Positions 38,101-50,711 of a stretch of DNA of 64,000 nt are shown here, piece after piece. Position 1 is the first letter of the stretch; each line of letters begins with the position of its first letter. Under the pieces are notes generated by a model. The model did not search any database. It had not been told where the DNA came from and saw nothing but the letters and a program-made list of their open reading frames with translations. This DNA comes from Ceratodon purpureus (taxonomy: Eukaryota; Streptophyta; Bryopsida; Pseudoditrichales; Ditrichaceae), in the NCBI GenBank assembly GCA_014871385.1, contig CM026427.1, positions 1,732,068-1,796,067 of the forward strand, in the 5' to 3' direction. Position numbers and translations under genes: made by a program.

Positions 38101-40458
38101 AATCATTGTTTGTTTTCCATTTATACCACCTCAGTTATATAATGAAATCAATGATATACAGAGTACATCGACAGCAATCTCGCTCATAATTAAGACTTCC
38201 CACAACCGGAAACGGCTAGTCATACAGCAAACAACTTTATGCCAATAATTAACTACGGGACCCTAACTCCATACCACTATAATAGTACATGGCTTCTCTA
38301 GCTGCCACGAAGAAATACATATAGCTTTAACTTTACCTCGCTGGTCGGGTTTTCCACTGTGTTCCGAATTTCAACAGCCACCTCCCTGATGTCTGGAGAT
38401 GTTTCACGATCTCCTACCTTTCATAGATGACAAAAACATACCAACCTCACCAGTTTTGTGAAAGGTTCAGAAGAAGTCATCCAAACATTTCATGTGGTGA
38501 CATATGTAGTCTTTAAATCTACAAAAAAAAATCATGTTATCTCAATTTCTATAGACTAATTCGAAATAACTTACCATCTTTGCTTGTTTACCCGCGTATC
38601 CATGTCTACCAACACGGGGGTTGAATAAAACCTTCTTCCTCGTCTCGGTCATCTTGTTCGACTTCTCGATATATGCTGGAGAATTCCAGTACCTCCTCAG
38701 ACTTTCCCATTGTATGTCAGTATACTTCGCAGGTGGTTTCACTTTATGCCCGTGAAGTCTCTTCACTCGTTCACGCTCCCTCCGCAGCCAGGTTTTGATC
38801 ATTCTATCAAAAGAAGCCTGCGTCACTTGATTTTCCAGAAACTCGAATTTGTTCATCAGCGTGTCCCGAAGCAAGTCTCTAGAACTCTGATCCTGGTCCT
38901 CAAACTTAATAATGCTCAAGTCCAAAATACGGGGAGTAAGATCCCTGACATACGCTTGCCACTTTAAGTGGCCAGAGCAGCCACTGTCAATGTCTCCACT
39001 AGGTCGGACCTGCACGGTGTACGGTCTCTTCCCAGATGTTTCTCTTCTCCGAGCTTCATCGTCTATCTCTTTCTTTTTCGCTCTGTGAATCCTTTTTCTC
39101 ATTGAGTCTTCTTTGATGGAAGAAGAACTTGGTGGAAGGCTACCACGTAAACTCTCCGGTGGGAGTTCTTGGAATCGCGCATCACTCGCCACTCCAGCAA
39201 CAGGTGGATGTGGCCAATTCTGAGGTATAAAACTCTGCGAAAACCCACCCGTCACATTAAACAAATTAGCCCCTGTCTGATTGTTGGGTATGGGCACAAA
39301 CATCCAGCCAGGAGGTGTTTCGAAAGCGGTGCGAGCCGAAGCATGTGTGGAGTTCCTCCTTTCGGTCGGACCGACGGTGGTGGTACGAGATCTTCCATGG
39401 TCATTAGTTTTTGCTTTCCGTCGACTCCTATGCCGCGCATTCTCCTCTGAAAAGTATGTCGCATCGAGATTCCTCTTCAGACGGCGAAGAGACGTTCGAG
39501 ATACATGCCTGGTTCCCCTCCCTGCAGAGGAAGACGAAGATGCCTCGCTTCGCGAGCCACCTGCCACTGAAATCGGCTACCAACACACACTCTCTCAAAT
39601 CACGAATACATGAGCACATTCAGTATGACTGTTGCATAAATGTCCTCTTGGTCTAAGGCATAGATCGTTATAGAATTTGGGACGACATGTAAGTGCCTCG
39701 CGGTATTATATAGTACAACCCTAGGTTTACCCAATATGCACATACAGGAGATATTGAAAAAAATGAGTTCGAACCATGCATGCGGAGTACACATTCTCAA
39801 TGTAAGAGTGGAATACAGTGGACATTTTAATATCTTCGTACGCGTTAGAGAGGTTAAGAGTACCTGGAAATCTGTCGCCGCGGGCGTTGGGGCCGACGGA
39901 GTTGTCGCCGAGTGGGTTGTCCCCTCCACATTCTCGCTGCCGGGGAGACTTCGAGTGTGAACCTAGGTTTTCAGTCTCTTCAACCTCCGCCACTGCGGTC
40001 GTCCTCAGTCGCCCACTTCGTCGCGGCGGTGCAGTTCTTTCAACCGTAGTCCGCCTCTTCGAACTCCTCTTGCCCAAACCCAGAACGTGACTTCTAAAAC
40101 CCACATAGTTGCAAACAGGATCAGGGACGCAAAATACAATCAAAACACTGTAGACTGTGTGTAGTTCTCCACTGCCTTGTTTTGGCAGACGTGAAAACCT
40201 AGGACAATAAATCTAGACCGTGTACCATTACACGTGTCAGCAATCCATCCATCAGTATATGGCTCAGCTAGGGTTTAAAAGAGACAATGTAACTTACAAC
40301 GACTTCGCGGCATCCACTGCTGGTTGCATGAAGGACATGTTTCTCGCAACTCTTGCATCCCTTTCTAATTCGTACTCGTTTCTTTCGGTATACATATCTT
40401 CTTGGGATTCCTCATCGTGACTGTTATCTGGTGTCCGCTGTGTGTCGTCTTCAGACAT
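35188..40458 (-). CDS. Transposase_24-type partner protein of element C, about ten exons
   Basis: Exons with matching phases can be followed: 40458-40298, 40093-39864, 39566-38575, 38417-38337, 37891-37547, 37095-37033, 36599-36531, 36443-36396 and 36090-35831 or so. A possible last exon ends at 35188; without it the frame ends at TGA 35827, giving about 750 residues. The N-terminus is acidic (MSEDDTQRTPDNSHDEESQE). A basic stretch follows (GKRSSKRRTT). Exon 3 carries the Transposase_24 core: IKTWLRRERERVKRLHG, WESLRRYWNSPAYIEKSNKM and GRHGYAGKQ. Exon 5 has a helix (EMEKKNAVRLSSMERNQQET) and an acidic patch (PLEISSEDEDD). Exon 36090 encodes a DUF8039-like domain: VRVAAGTVLSG, IPQRYMRVNLEEV, LPLMMPVEE and TLKDAIGSSVLWFKEYIFF. 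No stop interrupts this chain. It has more introns than the homologues in A and B. Confidence 0.75.
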
Positions 40459-42537
40459 CCTCAAATTGGCGTACAGATGAGACTTAATAAATCAGCGAAG
40501 CCTCAAGCGATTCAGCTTCACGTAGAAACGGAGCGTAGACTAGTAGATGAATAAACTCGCCAAACAAGAGAATTGATGACTCTGAGAGATGGGACCAAGG
40601 TTCACGTTGAACTAGACAGACGATTTTCAACACATCCTGCTGTCATGAACTGAGGAAACTTGGTACGTGTTACACTCTAACATAAATCGAACTCCAGTTT
40701 CATATAGCAAGTTATGGATTCCCACGTCGGTCTAATTTGCTGTGTCGGTTTCATACCAATAGGGTTCAGGTAGATCGGTTTTTATAATGCGACTGTAATT
40801 GCGTAACATTTCTCGGATTCGCAGTTCATTCGACGTGAATATCTGAAGGGAGGGTTTTATGGGTTTCTTTGTAACAGACTTTCATGTCCAGGTTTGACTT
40901 CTTCAATCATCAATGGATTGCACACTCCTGTGACTTCAGAAGGTACATGTTTCTGGAATAATTTTCCAACTTCCTATGAATGCTCAGTACTGTACGCATA
41001 ATTTGTGCTGTGAATTCCTTCTTCTGAGATCACTAACTAACACGTTGTTCGTTCATGTTCTACCATTGAACTTAGGTCTGATTCTTAAGTCTCTCTACTT
41101 ACAGAGAGTTCTTATGACGACTACTTTATCTTGGAATTCTGTTTAAGGGCATTCCGTATTCGTGAACGATCTCTTCACGAAGAGGTATTTATTATTCATG
41201 ACTTTAAATATGCTTACCCCGAACATGTATTTTCTGTGAATTTATATATATGTATTTTTTTTAGAACAGAGAATTTTGTAATTGCTTTAGGGTTTCCAGA
41301 TTACAACGTTACTGATCGTTAATCTATGTTGCTGTATTCCGGACTTCACATGAATTAAATTCTCTGGGATTTCCAAATTTGCTGTTCAGTTACTACAGTG
41401 CGTTCCACGTTCAAAAAAGATTAGAAAAGCTGTTAGCTGTTCCGACTTCTAGATGACGTAGCATACGAGAAATGCAAAGATATAACTATTGCGCAATGCT
41501 GTTTAAAATCGGATATTGTTGTTTATCTTCTGGAAACTAAAACGCCTGTTACTCTTGTCTGTACAGTATACTAATTATTGTTATAATGGATTGTGAACGA
41601 CCTATACCAGGGAGGAAGTTGATGGCATATGGAGCACCGTCGACGCTCAAATTCTGGCCTTTTAGAGCTTCTATGACTTCCAAGAACTGTAGAGGTATGA
41701 ATTTGACATTTATTCCATGGTCACTTACGAATTCTTGTCTCAAAAAACGACACTTGCCAGGTTCGGATGTAAACCCTGTTTGGAACTCTTTGATGTACCT
41801 GTTATGTTTGTTAGTCTGCATTCACCATTGCATGATGAGCATTTTCTTAGAATTTCTCAATCTTTTCCTTTGTCTGGCTTTGGCAATCCACGATATGCAC
41901 AAATATACGTCAGTATTGTCTGATTCTGTACTGAATATCACGAAGGGAAACTTCTTTAACAGATTCTGGTGATCCTTAAATTATCGAAAAAGCACACGGT
42001 CGGCAACAGAGGTTTGAAGTCCATCAAAGTGACATCTCGGACATAATTGCAAAGTAAGTTATCATGTATACACTTATTCATTGGTACGTGGACGTGTTTT
42101 CAAGCTTTGGGTGTATGGTCATTGTTGCACAGAAATAGGATAAAATTTCTAAGATACATACATGTCTATGTCAATTAACGAACTAGTCGTACACACATCA
42201 CTGGATTACATATCTCTCTGTGAGCATTACTTATAACTGCTCCCATGTAATATGTAACTCACTTTGATTAAAACGTGTGTTAATCCGTATCGTTTTTTAT
42301 CCAGTTGTTATAGTGATAGTTGTATGTTCTTTAGGTGAAGCGTAATACAGTTTCCTCAAAATGGGAGTTTTCATTCTCTGTATACACATGGCACTCGGAT
42401 CTGTTGTCAACTATTGCTGTCATATGTTGTTCACCCACGCAGTAATATTGCTGTCATATGTTGTTCAACCACGAAGTGCTAGGAAATACAATATTATTAA
42501 AACATTGATCGAGTGTTCATCATTGCTAATGCATGGA
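40459..42537. promoter_or_regulatory. Divergent intergenic region of element C
   Basis: About 2.1 kb between the divergent starts of the Transposase_24 and transposase genes, three times longer than in element B. Frames open on both strands around 41549-41972 but have no splice or motif support. Otherwise I see nothing coding. Promoters for both genes are expected here. Confidence 0.35.
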
Positions 42538-45500
42538 ATGGTGGCCCACAGCATGCTACATCGGCTGCCTCTAACAGATGAAAACCGCATCCGATTGCGA
42601 GATAACAAACTATGGAGACGAGATAAGCGGAGGGCCGCACTGTATGGCTTTCATAGAATTCCCTGTCCATGCACAGAGCATAGGGGGATTGGCTCAACAT
42701 TTCGAGTAGCGGAGGTAGAGAAACACCTTATACGTTACGGGCGATCTCCAGAATGTAGGACGTGGCGGGGTCCGGACAAACCTGACTCCTCCGACGAGGA
42801 GTGGGAAGCAGACTTTACAGCAAAAGTTGCAGCTTCAACAAGAAACGAGCAACTAAAAGACAGCGGGTTGGAAGTTCGTGATATGCTACAGCATATCTAT
42901 CAACAAGTGGACACAGCTGCTGATGTTGAGGAAGAACTAGATCGCATTACTATGTCTGCACTTGGAGCATCGGATGATATTATGGGGGTTAATACTGATA
43001 TTGATTCCAATCAGCCAGAACACATACCTGGGGTAGGACAAGGTGAGGACTTACGATTTCAGACAGCGGCGTCACCTACGAGGGGAGAACCTATCGCACC
43101 CCAGGGACAAAGTTCCCACCCCATACCAATCAACATTGATGGACAACATGGCGGAGCTAATCGCTGCGACAATAATGACGGAGGTGTCGATCTTGAGCGT
43201 GGTACTACTGCAAATGAAGCGTTCGAGGCAGGCACATCGTCTTATGATTCAGTGAGTTTGGAGGAAGAAAGGGTTAAAGATGCAAGGGCGTTGGAGGAAG
43301 CAATGCAAAGTTTATTTGAAGGTTCGAAGGATTCGAAACTGGGAGCGACGATCATGATAGTAAATCTGGTCGCTACACATCCAGGTATTACAGCCAAAGC
43401 AGCAGATGACATATTTGGTACTTTTAAAAACCTACTCCCAGCAGATAATTGTTTGCCTTCCTCTCTATATCAGGCTAAAACTCTGACCAAGCGCCTAGGA
43501 TTGAATTTTCAGAACATAGACGGTTGCATCAACGGGTGCACCTTGTTTGACCAAGAAGGCACGAAAAATCTTGACAGGTGTCCTACTTGTGAAGCTGGGC
43601 GGTATAAAGACATGCTGAATAGAATTAGACCTTTGAAAGTTCTCCGTTTTTTTGAAATCACTCCCAGGTTACAGCGGTTTTACAGGATCCCCATCCTGTC
43701 GAAACTCATGCGCTGGCACAAGGAAAATCCTAGCAGAGACGGGAAGGTTAGATACCCGGCAGACAGTAAAGCGTGGAAGAAACTTGATATGATGGATCCG
43801 GAAGAGTTCGATACGGAGGGGTTTGGCAGCGATGAAAGAGATGTCAGAATGCAAATATCCTGTGATGGTATTTGCCCTTTTAAGTTGCATAAGTCTACAT
43901 GGTCCGCTTGGCCGGTCCTTGCAAGTTTCCTGAACTTGCCTCCTTGGCTTATAACAAAAAAGTTCTTCACTGTCTTGACGTTACTAATACCAGGAAGAGC
44001 TCAGGTGCCGTTTCAGTATTTCGATGTGTGGATGAGACCTCTCCTGGATGAGCTGCAATCACTGTGGAAAGGAGTTCCAGGATACGATATTCTGATGCCT
44101 GAGGGACAACGTCAATTTAATTTACGTGCCGCAGTGCTCTACACCACTCACGACTTTCCTGGTTACGGGACCGTCAGTGGGGCGGCTCATCAGGGCTATG
44201 CAGCCTGCCCTCCTTGCGGAGACCAACTGAGAGGGAGGTACGCATATGAGAGTAAAAAGCTCACTTACAGAGACGCTAGGCGATGGGTATCCCCGGATCA
44301 CTTTATTCGGTCATCTAGATTTGATAAGTATTTTGATGGGCTACCTGAAACAAGGCCACGACCCACCACTAAAACAGCAGCTGAACAGTTAGCTGCAGTT
44401 CGTGAATACCATAATTACTTATCAGGGGGTTGTGGAGAGAATAACAATGTTGCCGAAGATGCAGTGCATAGAGGTGTTGCCGGGGATGTTACCAGACCCG
44501 CTGCAAATAATATGCGAGAAAGAGGTTCCACTGCTAGGGGTGGTGGTTTACATCCTACATCACAAGGTAAAGAAACACCGTCATCCTCTTTTCGAATGGA
44601 TAGAGCTGGACCGCAAAGTGGAAACAGAAATCAACGGAGCGGCAGACCACCTAAAACACCAGATCCCTCAAAGATTCATGGGATGAAAAGGAGGAGCATT
44701 TTCTTTGACTTACCGTACTGGCAGGTACGACTCGACGGTTTGCTGATGTGTTTTTTGTCTCAAGTAGGGGTGACTTAATAGTTGAATGTCTCACAATCAC
44801 ACTTGCTGCAAAATCGAGATCACTATTTGCATTTACCGAATTAGAGTTGTCTGTTTTAAATTCTGGTTCTGATGTGGATGAAGTTGTATGCGGGTGAAGT
44901 TAATACCATGATACACATTGTGTGGATAGCGAAAAGCGTAACTGTATGATCTCATTGAAACTCTCACCCTCCTTACAGTCCCTAACTATATTCTGTCCAT
45001 TCCTGTTCACTCTGTAACCCGTGACTGCATTATTTATTTAAAAAATTACAACTTTAAAGAACGTGACCCTATGTGAACCTGATCCTTCAATGACGATAGA
45101 AATGGATTCCTTTGTTTCGAAAAGTGTTAAGTATTATATGGAGTAATTTTTATTTATATTTAAATAGTTGACTGTCCTTTCTTCAACAAGTCCTGCAGGT
45201 GTGGCACATCTCCCTGTCTCTACAGCGTTTTGATTGAATGTTAAACAGTGAGGTAGGATCACCTACACTAACCTCCGGAGTCCTTGAACGCACCTGGACT
45301 TGTTAATGAGGTGATATTTTCAACAGTCAATTCGAATGGTTTGATATCTTCTTCTGTGTAGCGGGACTACTTTTTAATTTGTGCCGAACTTAACAATTAT
45401 GGGCTTTTTTAAGATTAGCATCGCTAGCAACTATTTTTCATTTGACACACGACGTGTATAATTTAAAATTCTATACTCTAGCTCTGGTTTTCGAGTCTGG

Positions 45501-48500
45501 GAGGATTGTAGATTTAACGACAGTCCCATGAGTAAGGCAACCGTATTTGTGAGGAGGAAGTTTGGATCTCTTGCTGTATAGGTTCAGTTAGATATTGGAG
45601 TGAATGCAAATGCAATTGACTTTGACGTTGTCTCCTATTTTGATTGAGGTGAGTATGTGCCTGTATAAGTAGTTGCAAGTGATAATATGGAAACATAAAA
45701 GTTGGTATGTTTTTTCTTTTGTTTATAATAATGACCAAGCTTTAACAAGTTTTGTGATCACCGAGGCTATCAGTTTAAAAATTCATCTGCATACCGTTTC
45801 ATGGTAACCAATTTCTTTCGAAATCGGGGTTGTCTCTGTTTACCGGGACTCCCAAAACAGTACAACATTATTGTCATAATATCGTTTTAACATTGCTTTC
45901 TGTGGGTATGAGGATGCAGCATCTGGACATCAGAAATTCGTTAGATATCATGCATTGCGAGAAGAATATTGCAGAGAACCTGATAAAAACCATTTGTGGA
46001 GTGAAGGAGAAGGACAGCGTAAAAGTCAGACGCGACATGCAACGCGAGGGAATTCGTCCACACCTGTGGATGACAAGAGATCCTAACAATGCCTCTCGAA
46101 TGCTCAAACCGGTTGCTAACTATGTGCTCACCGCCCGAGAATTTGATATCTTTTGCACGAGGTTGGAAAACTTGAAAGTGCCATCAGAGTATTGCTCTGA
46201 TATAGGGTCGCATATCAGGAACAAGAAATTCGGTGCCCTAAAGTCACATGACTACCATATCTTGATGCAGACACTTCTTCCCCTAGCATTGAGAGGTCTT
46301 ATGGAAGCTAATACAAGAATGGCAATTATGAGAGTTTGCCGGATTTTCAGAAGACTGTGCTGCAAAGTTTGGGACCCTTTGCAGGAGGACAACTTACGGG
46401 AAGATGTGGCAATCACAATGTGCCTTGTGGAGATGACTTTCCCACCGACTTTCTTTGATATTATGTCCCATCTTCCTATGCATTTGGTGGAGGAGTTAAT
46501 CATACTAGGCCCTACACAGGTACGTTGGATGTACCCAATTGAGCGCACCATGATGACTTTAAAAAATCATGTTAAGAATCGAGCCCGTCCAGAAGCCTCG
46601 ATTGCTCATGGTTATTTATTGGACGAAACAATGGGATTCGCAACCTCGTATATGCATGGTTTTAATGTTGTCAGGCGTAGAGTCTGGGATGCCGACCCTG
46701 AAGATTCTGCTGAGTATGAAGTTCTAGAGGGGGCACCATCTGACTACTCTCTTACACGAGCCCAACGCGACGCTATCCACAAGTTTGTTTTGCGGAACAA
46801 CACCCTAACAGCATCCTACTACAGGTACAATAACTTTGCTGGAAATTACATCCTTAAGACAGTTATGTGATTTAGTGAATCAATGTGCAGTGAATGATAT
46901 CGCATTAGTTGAATCTGTACAATGCTATGTGATTATCTGACAGTAATGTACATCGAATTTAGTGAAAATGAATTCAAATGTTTCGGTTTTCATTTTGTAT
47001 GCAGACAATTTCTCGGTTCGGCTAAGGTAAACTACTGCTACATATTGAGTTTTAAAATCAGACAGGGAATGTATTCGAGATGTCCTGCTAGGATTTCAGT
47101 GTATTTTACTCTCATTTGTTCATCAGTATATTGTCTATGTTAATGGCATTGCAGTCAACACTAATCATACAATAAGTGAATGACCGCCGTAGTGTCGAGT
47201 CCTGTGCTTGCTGTAATCATACAGTCAGTGTTTGACTTGGTAGTGTTAAATCTTTTTCTTGTTGTAATGGCACTTGATTACTTGAAATTGAACTGGTTCA
47301 AAAACTTATTGGTAACGTATACATCGAGAGATTTATAGAGCATTCCATTGTGATTAAGCCCACGTATTCTAATAGAAAGGAACTCCGTTGCGGTCACTTT
47401 ATAAGTTTCCTTATATCAGTAAGGGTCAGAGGTTAGTAAGGAAGAGAAGTATTCATTCGTTCTACTCTAATTCGCAGCGAATTACTATGTGCTTTTAGTT
47501 GTTCTTTCTGATATCAACCGAAAAATCTTGTCGTATTCATTAACCATTTTCTCCCCAGGTCTAATACTGATCGGTGTGGTTCTGAACCTAGCAATGTACA
47601 GCAACTTAAGAATATCAGTACATGACTAAAAACCACGACTCCAATTTCTGTTATCATATTATATAGTGTAGTCTTATGTAATTGCATCTGAATTGTGCAG
47701 TGTCTGGGAGACTGAATGGAACAATACAGGGGGAGCGGTTGGACCAGTAGAGACATGGATCAAGAGGCACGTACACGCATTGCGACTTGATATGTCAGAC
47801 CCTGACGAAGCAGACACGGTTCTTCTTTGTAATCCTCCCTCTATGGTGTGCCGGCGCTACGCGAAGATGACCGCGTATGGTAACCACTGGCGAGTTGTCG
47901 ATGACATTAGTAGTACCTTGAATACATTTGATAGTGGAGTGGCTTGTCTAGAAGCCAATGAGCAATCAGCTGGATCTGGAAAGGATTACGTTGGCGTTTT
48001 GAAGGATATTCTTGTAATCAATTATGGTGATATCAAAACCCCGATCATTATCTTCTCATGTGAGTGGAAAAGGAGACATGACAACCAACGGAAAGAGACA
48101 TACGTACGCGATGCTGACGGATTTCTTGTGGTCAACTTTCGGCACAACACCTCCAGAGCAATTGACCCTTATGTATTTCCGAGTCAATGTAGTCAGGTTT
48201 TTTTTTCGGATGATGACCTCCACGGTATAGGGTCTCAATGGAAAGTGGTTATTCGTAAGGAAGCTAGATCCAGGAGGAAAGTGGAAGAAAACGACGACGC
48301 TCTCATAACTACCAACGTCCAGAATGTTGATGACGTTCCTAGCACCACATTTGTGAATCATCCTACAGAGCCGAATTTAGCAGGGGCTATAGTTTTGAAT
48401 GAATCGGATAACGCATTGGCCCTACAGAGTTTCGTGAAGAATCAGCGGAGGAATGTGTCTGGGGGAGGTAGTGAAAGTACTGGGACAGAGAGGAGGAATA

Positions 48501-48526
48501 AACGCCGTCGTGTAGTGATGCAGTGA
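42538..48526 (+). CDS. CACTA tnp2-type transposase of element C, apparently intact (about 1,305 residues)
   Basis: Three exons: 42538-44724, 45920-46824 and 47701-48526, with phases that fit. I chose the ATG at 42538 (MVAHSMLHRLPL); the frame is open further upstream but looks intronic. Domains in order are: transposase-associated (IPCPCTEHRGIGS, HLIRYGRSPE, about residues 35-75); an acidic linker with DSSDEEWEADF; the tnp2 core with INGCTLF and CPTCEAGR, LKVLRFFEITPRLQRFY, the SCDGICPF Asp motif, LPPWLITKKFF, YFDVWMRPLLDEL and TTHDFPGYG, ending FFDLPYWQ. Exon 2 gives IRNSLDIMHCEKN, LKSHDYHILMQTLLPL and DUF4218 (MTFPPTFFDIMSHLPMHLVE, VRWMYPIERTMM). Exon 3 gives DUF4216 (IIIFSCEWKRR, YVFPSQCSQVFF) and a basic tail. 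No stops or frameshifts are seen. The intron that separates the first two domains in A and B is absent here. Confidence 0.93.
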
Positions 48527-50140
48527 AGAACGGATCGACCACAGAGGTTGTTCAATGATTTGTAGTTGTATGGACTCTATAACCCTCTCGAGTGTGGAGA
48601 GTCTTTCCATTCTGTGGTCTTTTTGTTATCATTTAATTTGTTATGCTGTCCATTTGAAAAAAGATCACGTACTTGACTTTAGGTGCATATAGATTGATGT
48701 GTTGGAGTTATGTATGATTTTTAATGTACGGTTTGCATCTTCACAGCTACGAGGCTGTATCCATCACCACGACACGCGTGAGCCTTGTAAAACCGATTGC
48801 TTTCGAACAAGATCAACAACATGTAAGTAGACAAAGTTTTTATCTGGTGATTTTAAAGACCAGTTTGCTGACTTTGTAATGCTGATAATGTTTTTAAACA
48901 TAACGAAAGGTGTCCGTCCATTAAAATTTGACGTGTGTATTAACTTCTCCCTTCTTAATTACCTTAGCAACGATTAAACACGCGTCTTTGCAACTACTGT
49001 TTCAGATATAATATTCTTGATATACTGTAAATGGTGTTTAATTATTCGTCGATGTGTGAGTGTAATCAAATACAGAATAAACAAAATATCTTCATGCTGT
49101 GGCAGGTTACTCTTGATTACGTCATCTCCTATACAAACTGGAAAACCGTGTTTCAGCAATTTATAATTCAAATGGCTAATCGGACTGTAATCAACCGGGG
49201 ACCACTCAACTTTTTCCATCACTCAGTATTGGAACAGAATTCCTAAGCTCAACGAGACATTGATGGTAATACAAACCTTATCCCGCGTAAGTATTCCCGA
49301 ACTCTTAATATATCGTTCAGTAACTGGGTTCTCCAGTGCTGCAATGTAATAGCTCATTGACTGATATCGAACTTCGCTATATCGTGTTCATGAGTACACG
49401 AAGTCTGCATGACACTGTAGTGGGGCTCTCAAAATAACTGCTGGACAGCATGTTTTTTTCCTTCATAAGGCAATTTAATTCCTTATTCATAGTTTGTTTT
49501 CTGAGGTGTATTCGTTTCAATGTTTGTTATTTCAACTCAGTATTGTTAATTCTAGGCTGTTGAGATCGAGCGTCGAATCATTGTCTGGAGTGTTTAGGAT
49601 CTGCTCTACACATCGATGGGAGGTTGAGACACAAACAGTGATGGATATCGATGCGTGATCTAAGTACGACTACATCCCACTACACTCTGTTATTGTGTAA
49701 TGCACCTCCTTCCCATTAGTGGCTAAAATCATTTCATCCTTCAAATTTTATGGTATCATTGGCTGATCGCATTCTGCAATGGATCTAACCATACTATTTC
49801 AGAATTATATTGTCGGACATGCTAATATTGATATTGTGGGTAGTGGGAATTTTGGACAGTTAACACTCATGTCAAATGAGCGTATCATGTGAATCGACAG
49901 ACAAGAGAGGATTATGATGATAGCTAACCTGATGAAACTTACCTGATTTGGTATAGGTGATGATTGACCCCTGGTGCATCATGGAGCAGTATTGAGTCGA
50001 CACATTGACGTTCCCACGACCCGTCTCGTTTCATCTCACATGTCAGAACCCCTCATCATCAAGGTACCCCCTATCCTAAAACCCAGAATCTGACGGCGAA
50101 ATGATACCCCTACTCGCAAGGTACACACCATCATTCCCAA
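48527..50140 (+). other. Non-coding spacer inside element C
   Basis: From the transposase stop to the next promoter-like region I see only short, unsupported frames. Confidence 0.5.
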
Positions 50141-50146
50141 ATCCCT

Positions 50147-50155
50147 TCCTATAAA
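50147..50155 (+). promoter_or_regulatory. TATA box of the downstream element C gene
   Basis: CCTATAAAG lies about 150 bases before the ATG at 50304 and is followed by a C/T-rich leader (CTCACTCGCTTATTCTCG). This is the best core promoter in the element and suggests that the gene at 50304 is transcribed on its own, not as a transposase exon. Confidence 0.5.
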
Positions 50156-50303
50156 GTTTCTCTTAACTGATCTCCTTATCTCACTCGCTTATTCTCGTCT
50201 TCGCTCTCGCAGTTTGTGCATTTCTTCGCTGAGTTTTCTTCACTCACGATTTTTGCTCCGCTATCTTCCTTGTTGGTTGCTTTGCGTTTGCCCAGCCTCG
50301 ACA

Positions 50304-50711
50304 ATGGATACGGAACTCCTCAGCGCCTTGTTCTCTCCCATTTTTTGCAGGTTGAGGAATGGTTCATACTGGGAATCCGCCGACTGGTGTGTTGACACGC
50401 CGTTGTGGGAGGATCTGCAGACTTTGTGGAACTGCGGACAAGTCTGCAAGGAGACACGTACCTTTTTGACGGCGTATCCAGAATTCCACGCACTTCGACT
50501 TGCGATGTGGCAGTACTCGTGCGTGGCGGACCCCGGGTGGGTCGACATGGTGGCTTTCGTCCGAGACGGTTGGGTGCGAAACTTTGCGGCCTTCAATACA
50601 CCTGCTGTGGATGCGGTTCAGCTCGGAGAGTTGGAGCTGGAAGACTTAGCGGCTGTCCGCGACGCCCTGGAAGAAGACAAAGCTTACACCAACAAGAAAC
50701 AAGTTTGGTAG
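50304..50711 (+). CDS. Possible F-box-like protein of element C
   Basis: A 135-residue frame from the ATG at 50304 (MDTELLSALFSPIFCRL). The N-terminal LLSALFSPIFCRL, followed after an insertion by DLQTLWNCGQVCKETRTFL, recalls the two halves of an F-box (leucine-rich helix, then V-C-K-x-x-R). This is a visual match only, and the insertion is longer than usual. The C-terminus is acidic (GELELEDLAAVRDALEED). The end may be a splice donor rather than the TAG at 50709-50711. It occupies the place where elements A and B carry ORF3 but does not share ORF3's conserved block. It could be a captured host gene. Confidence 0.45.
   Translation: MDTELLSALFSPIFCRLRNGSYWESADWCVDTPLWEDLQTLWNCGQVCKETRTFLTAYPEFHALRLAMWQYSCVADPGWVDMVAFVRDGWVRNFAAFNTPAVDAVQLGELELEDLAAVRDALEEDKAYTNKKQVW

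Noticed and set aside
41549-41972. Overlapping open frames on both strands in the divergent region of element C
   Set aside because: No splice signals, no conserved motif, and both strands are open over the same bases; the plus frame becomes hydrophobic and intron-like.
42361-42537. Upstream extension of the element C transposase frame
   Set aside because: The extra 59 codons are hydrophobic, contain a direct repeat (CTGTCATATGTTGTTCA twice) and have no match in A or B; translation more likely starts at 42538.
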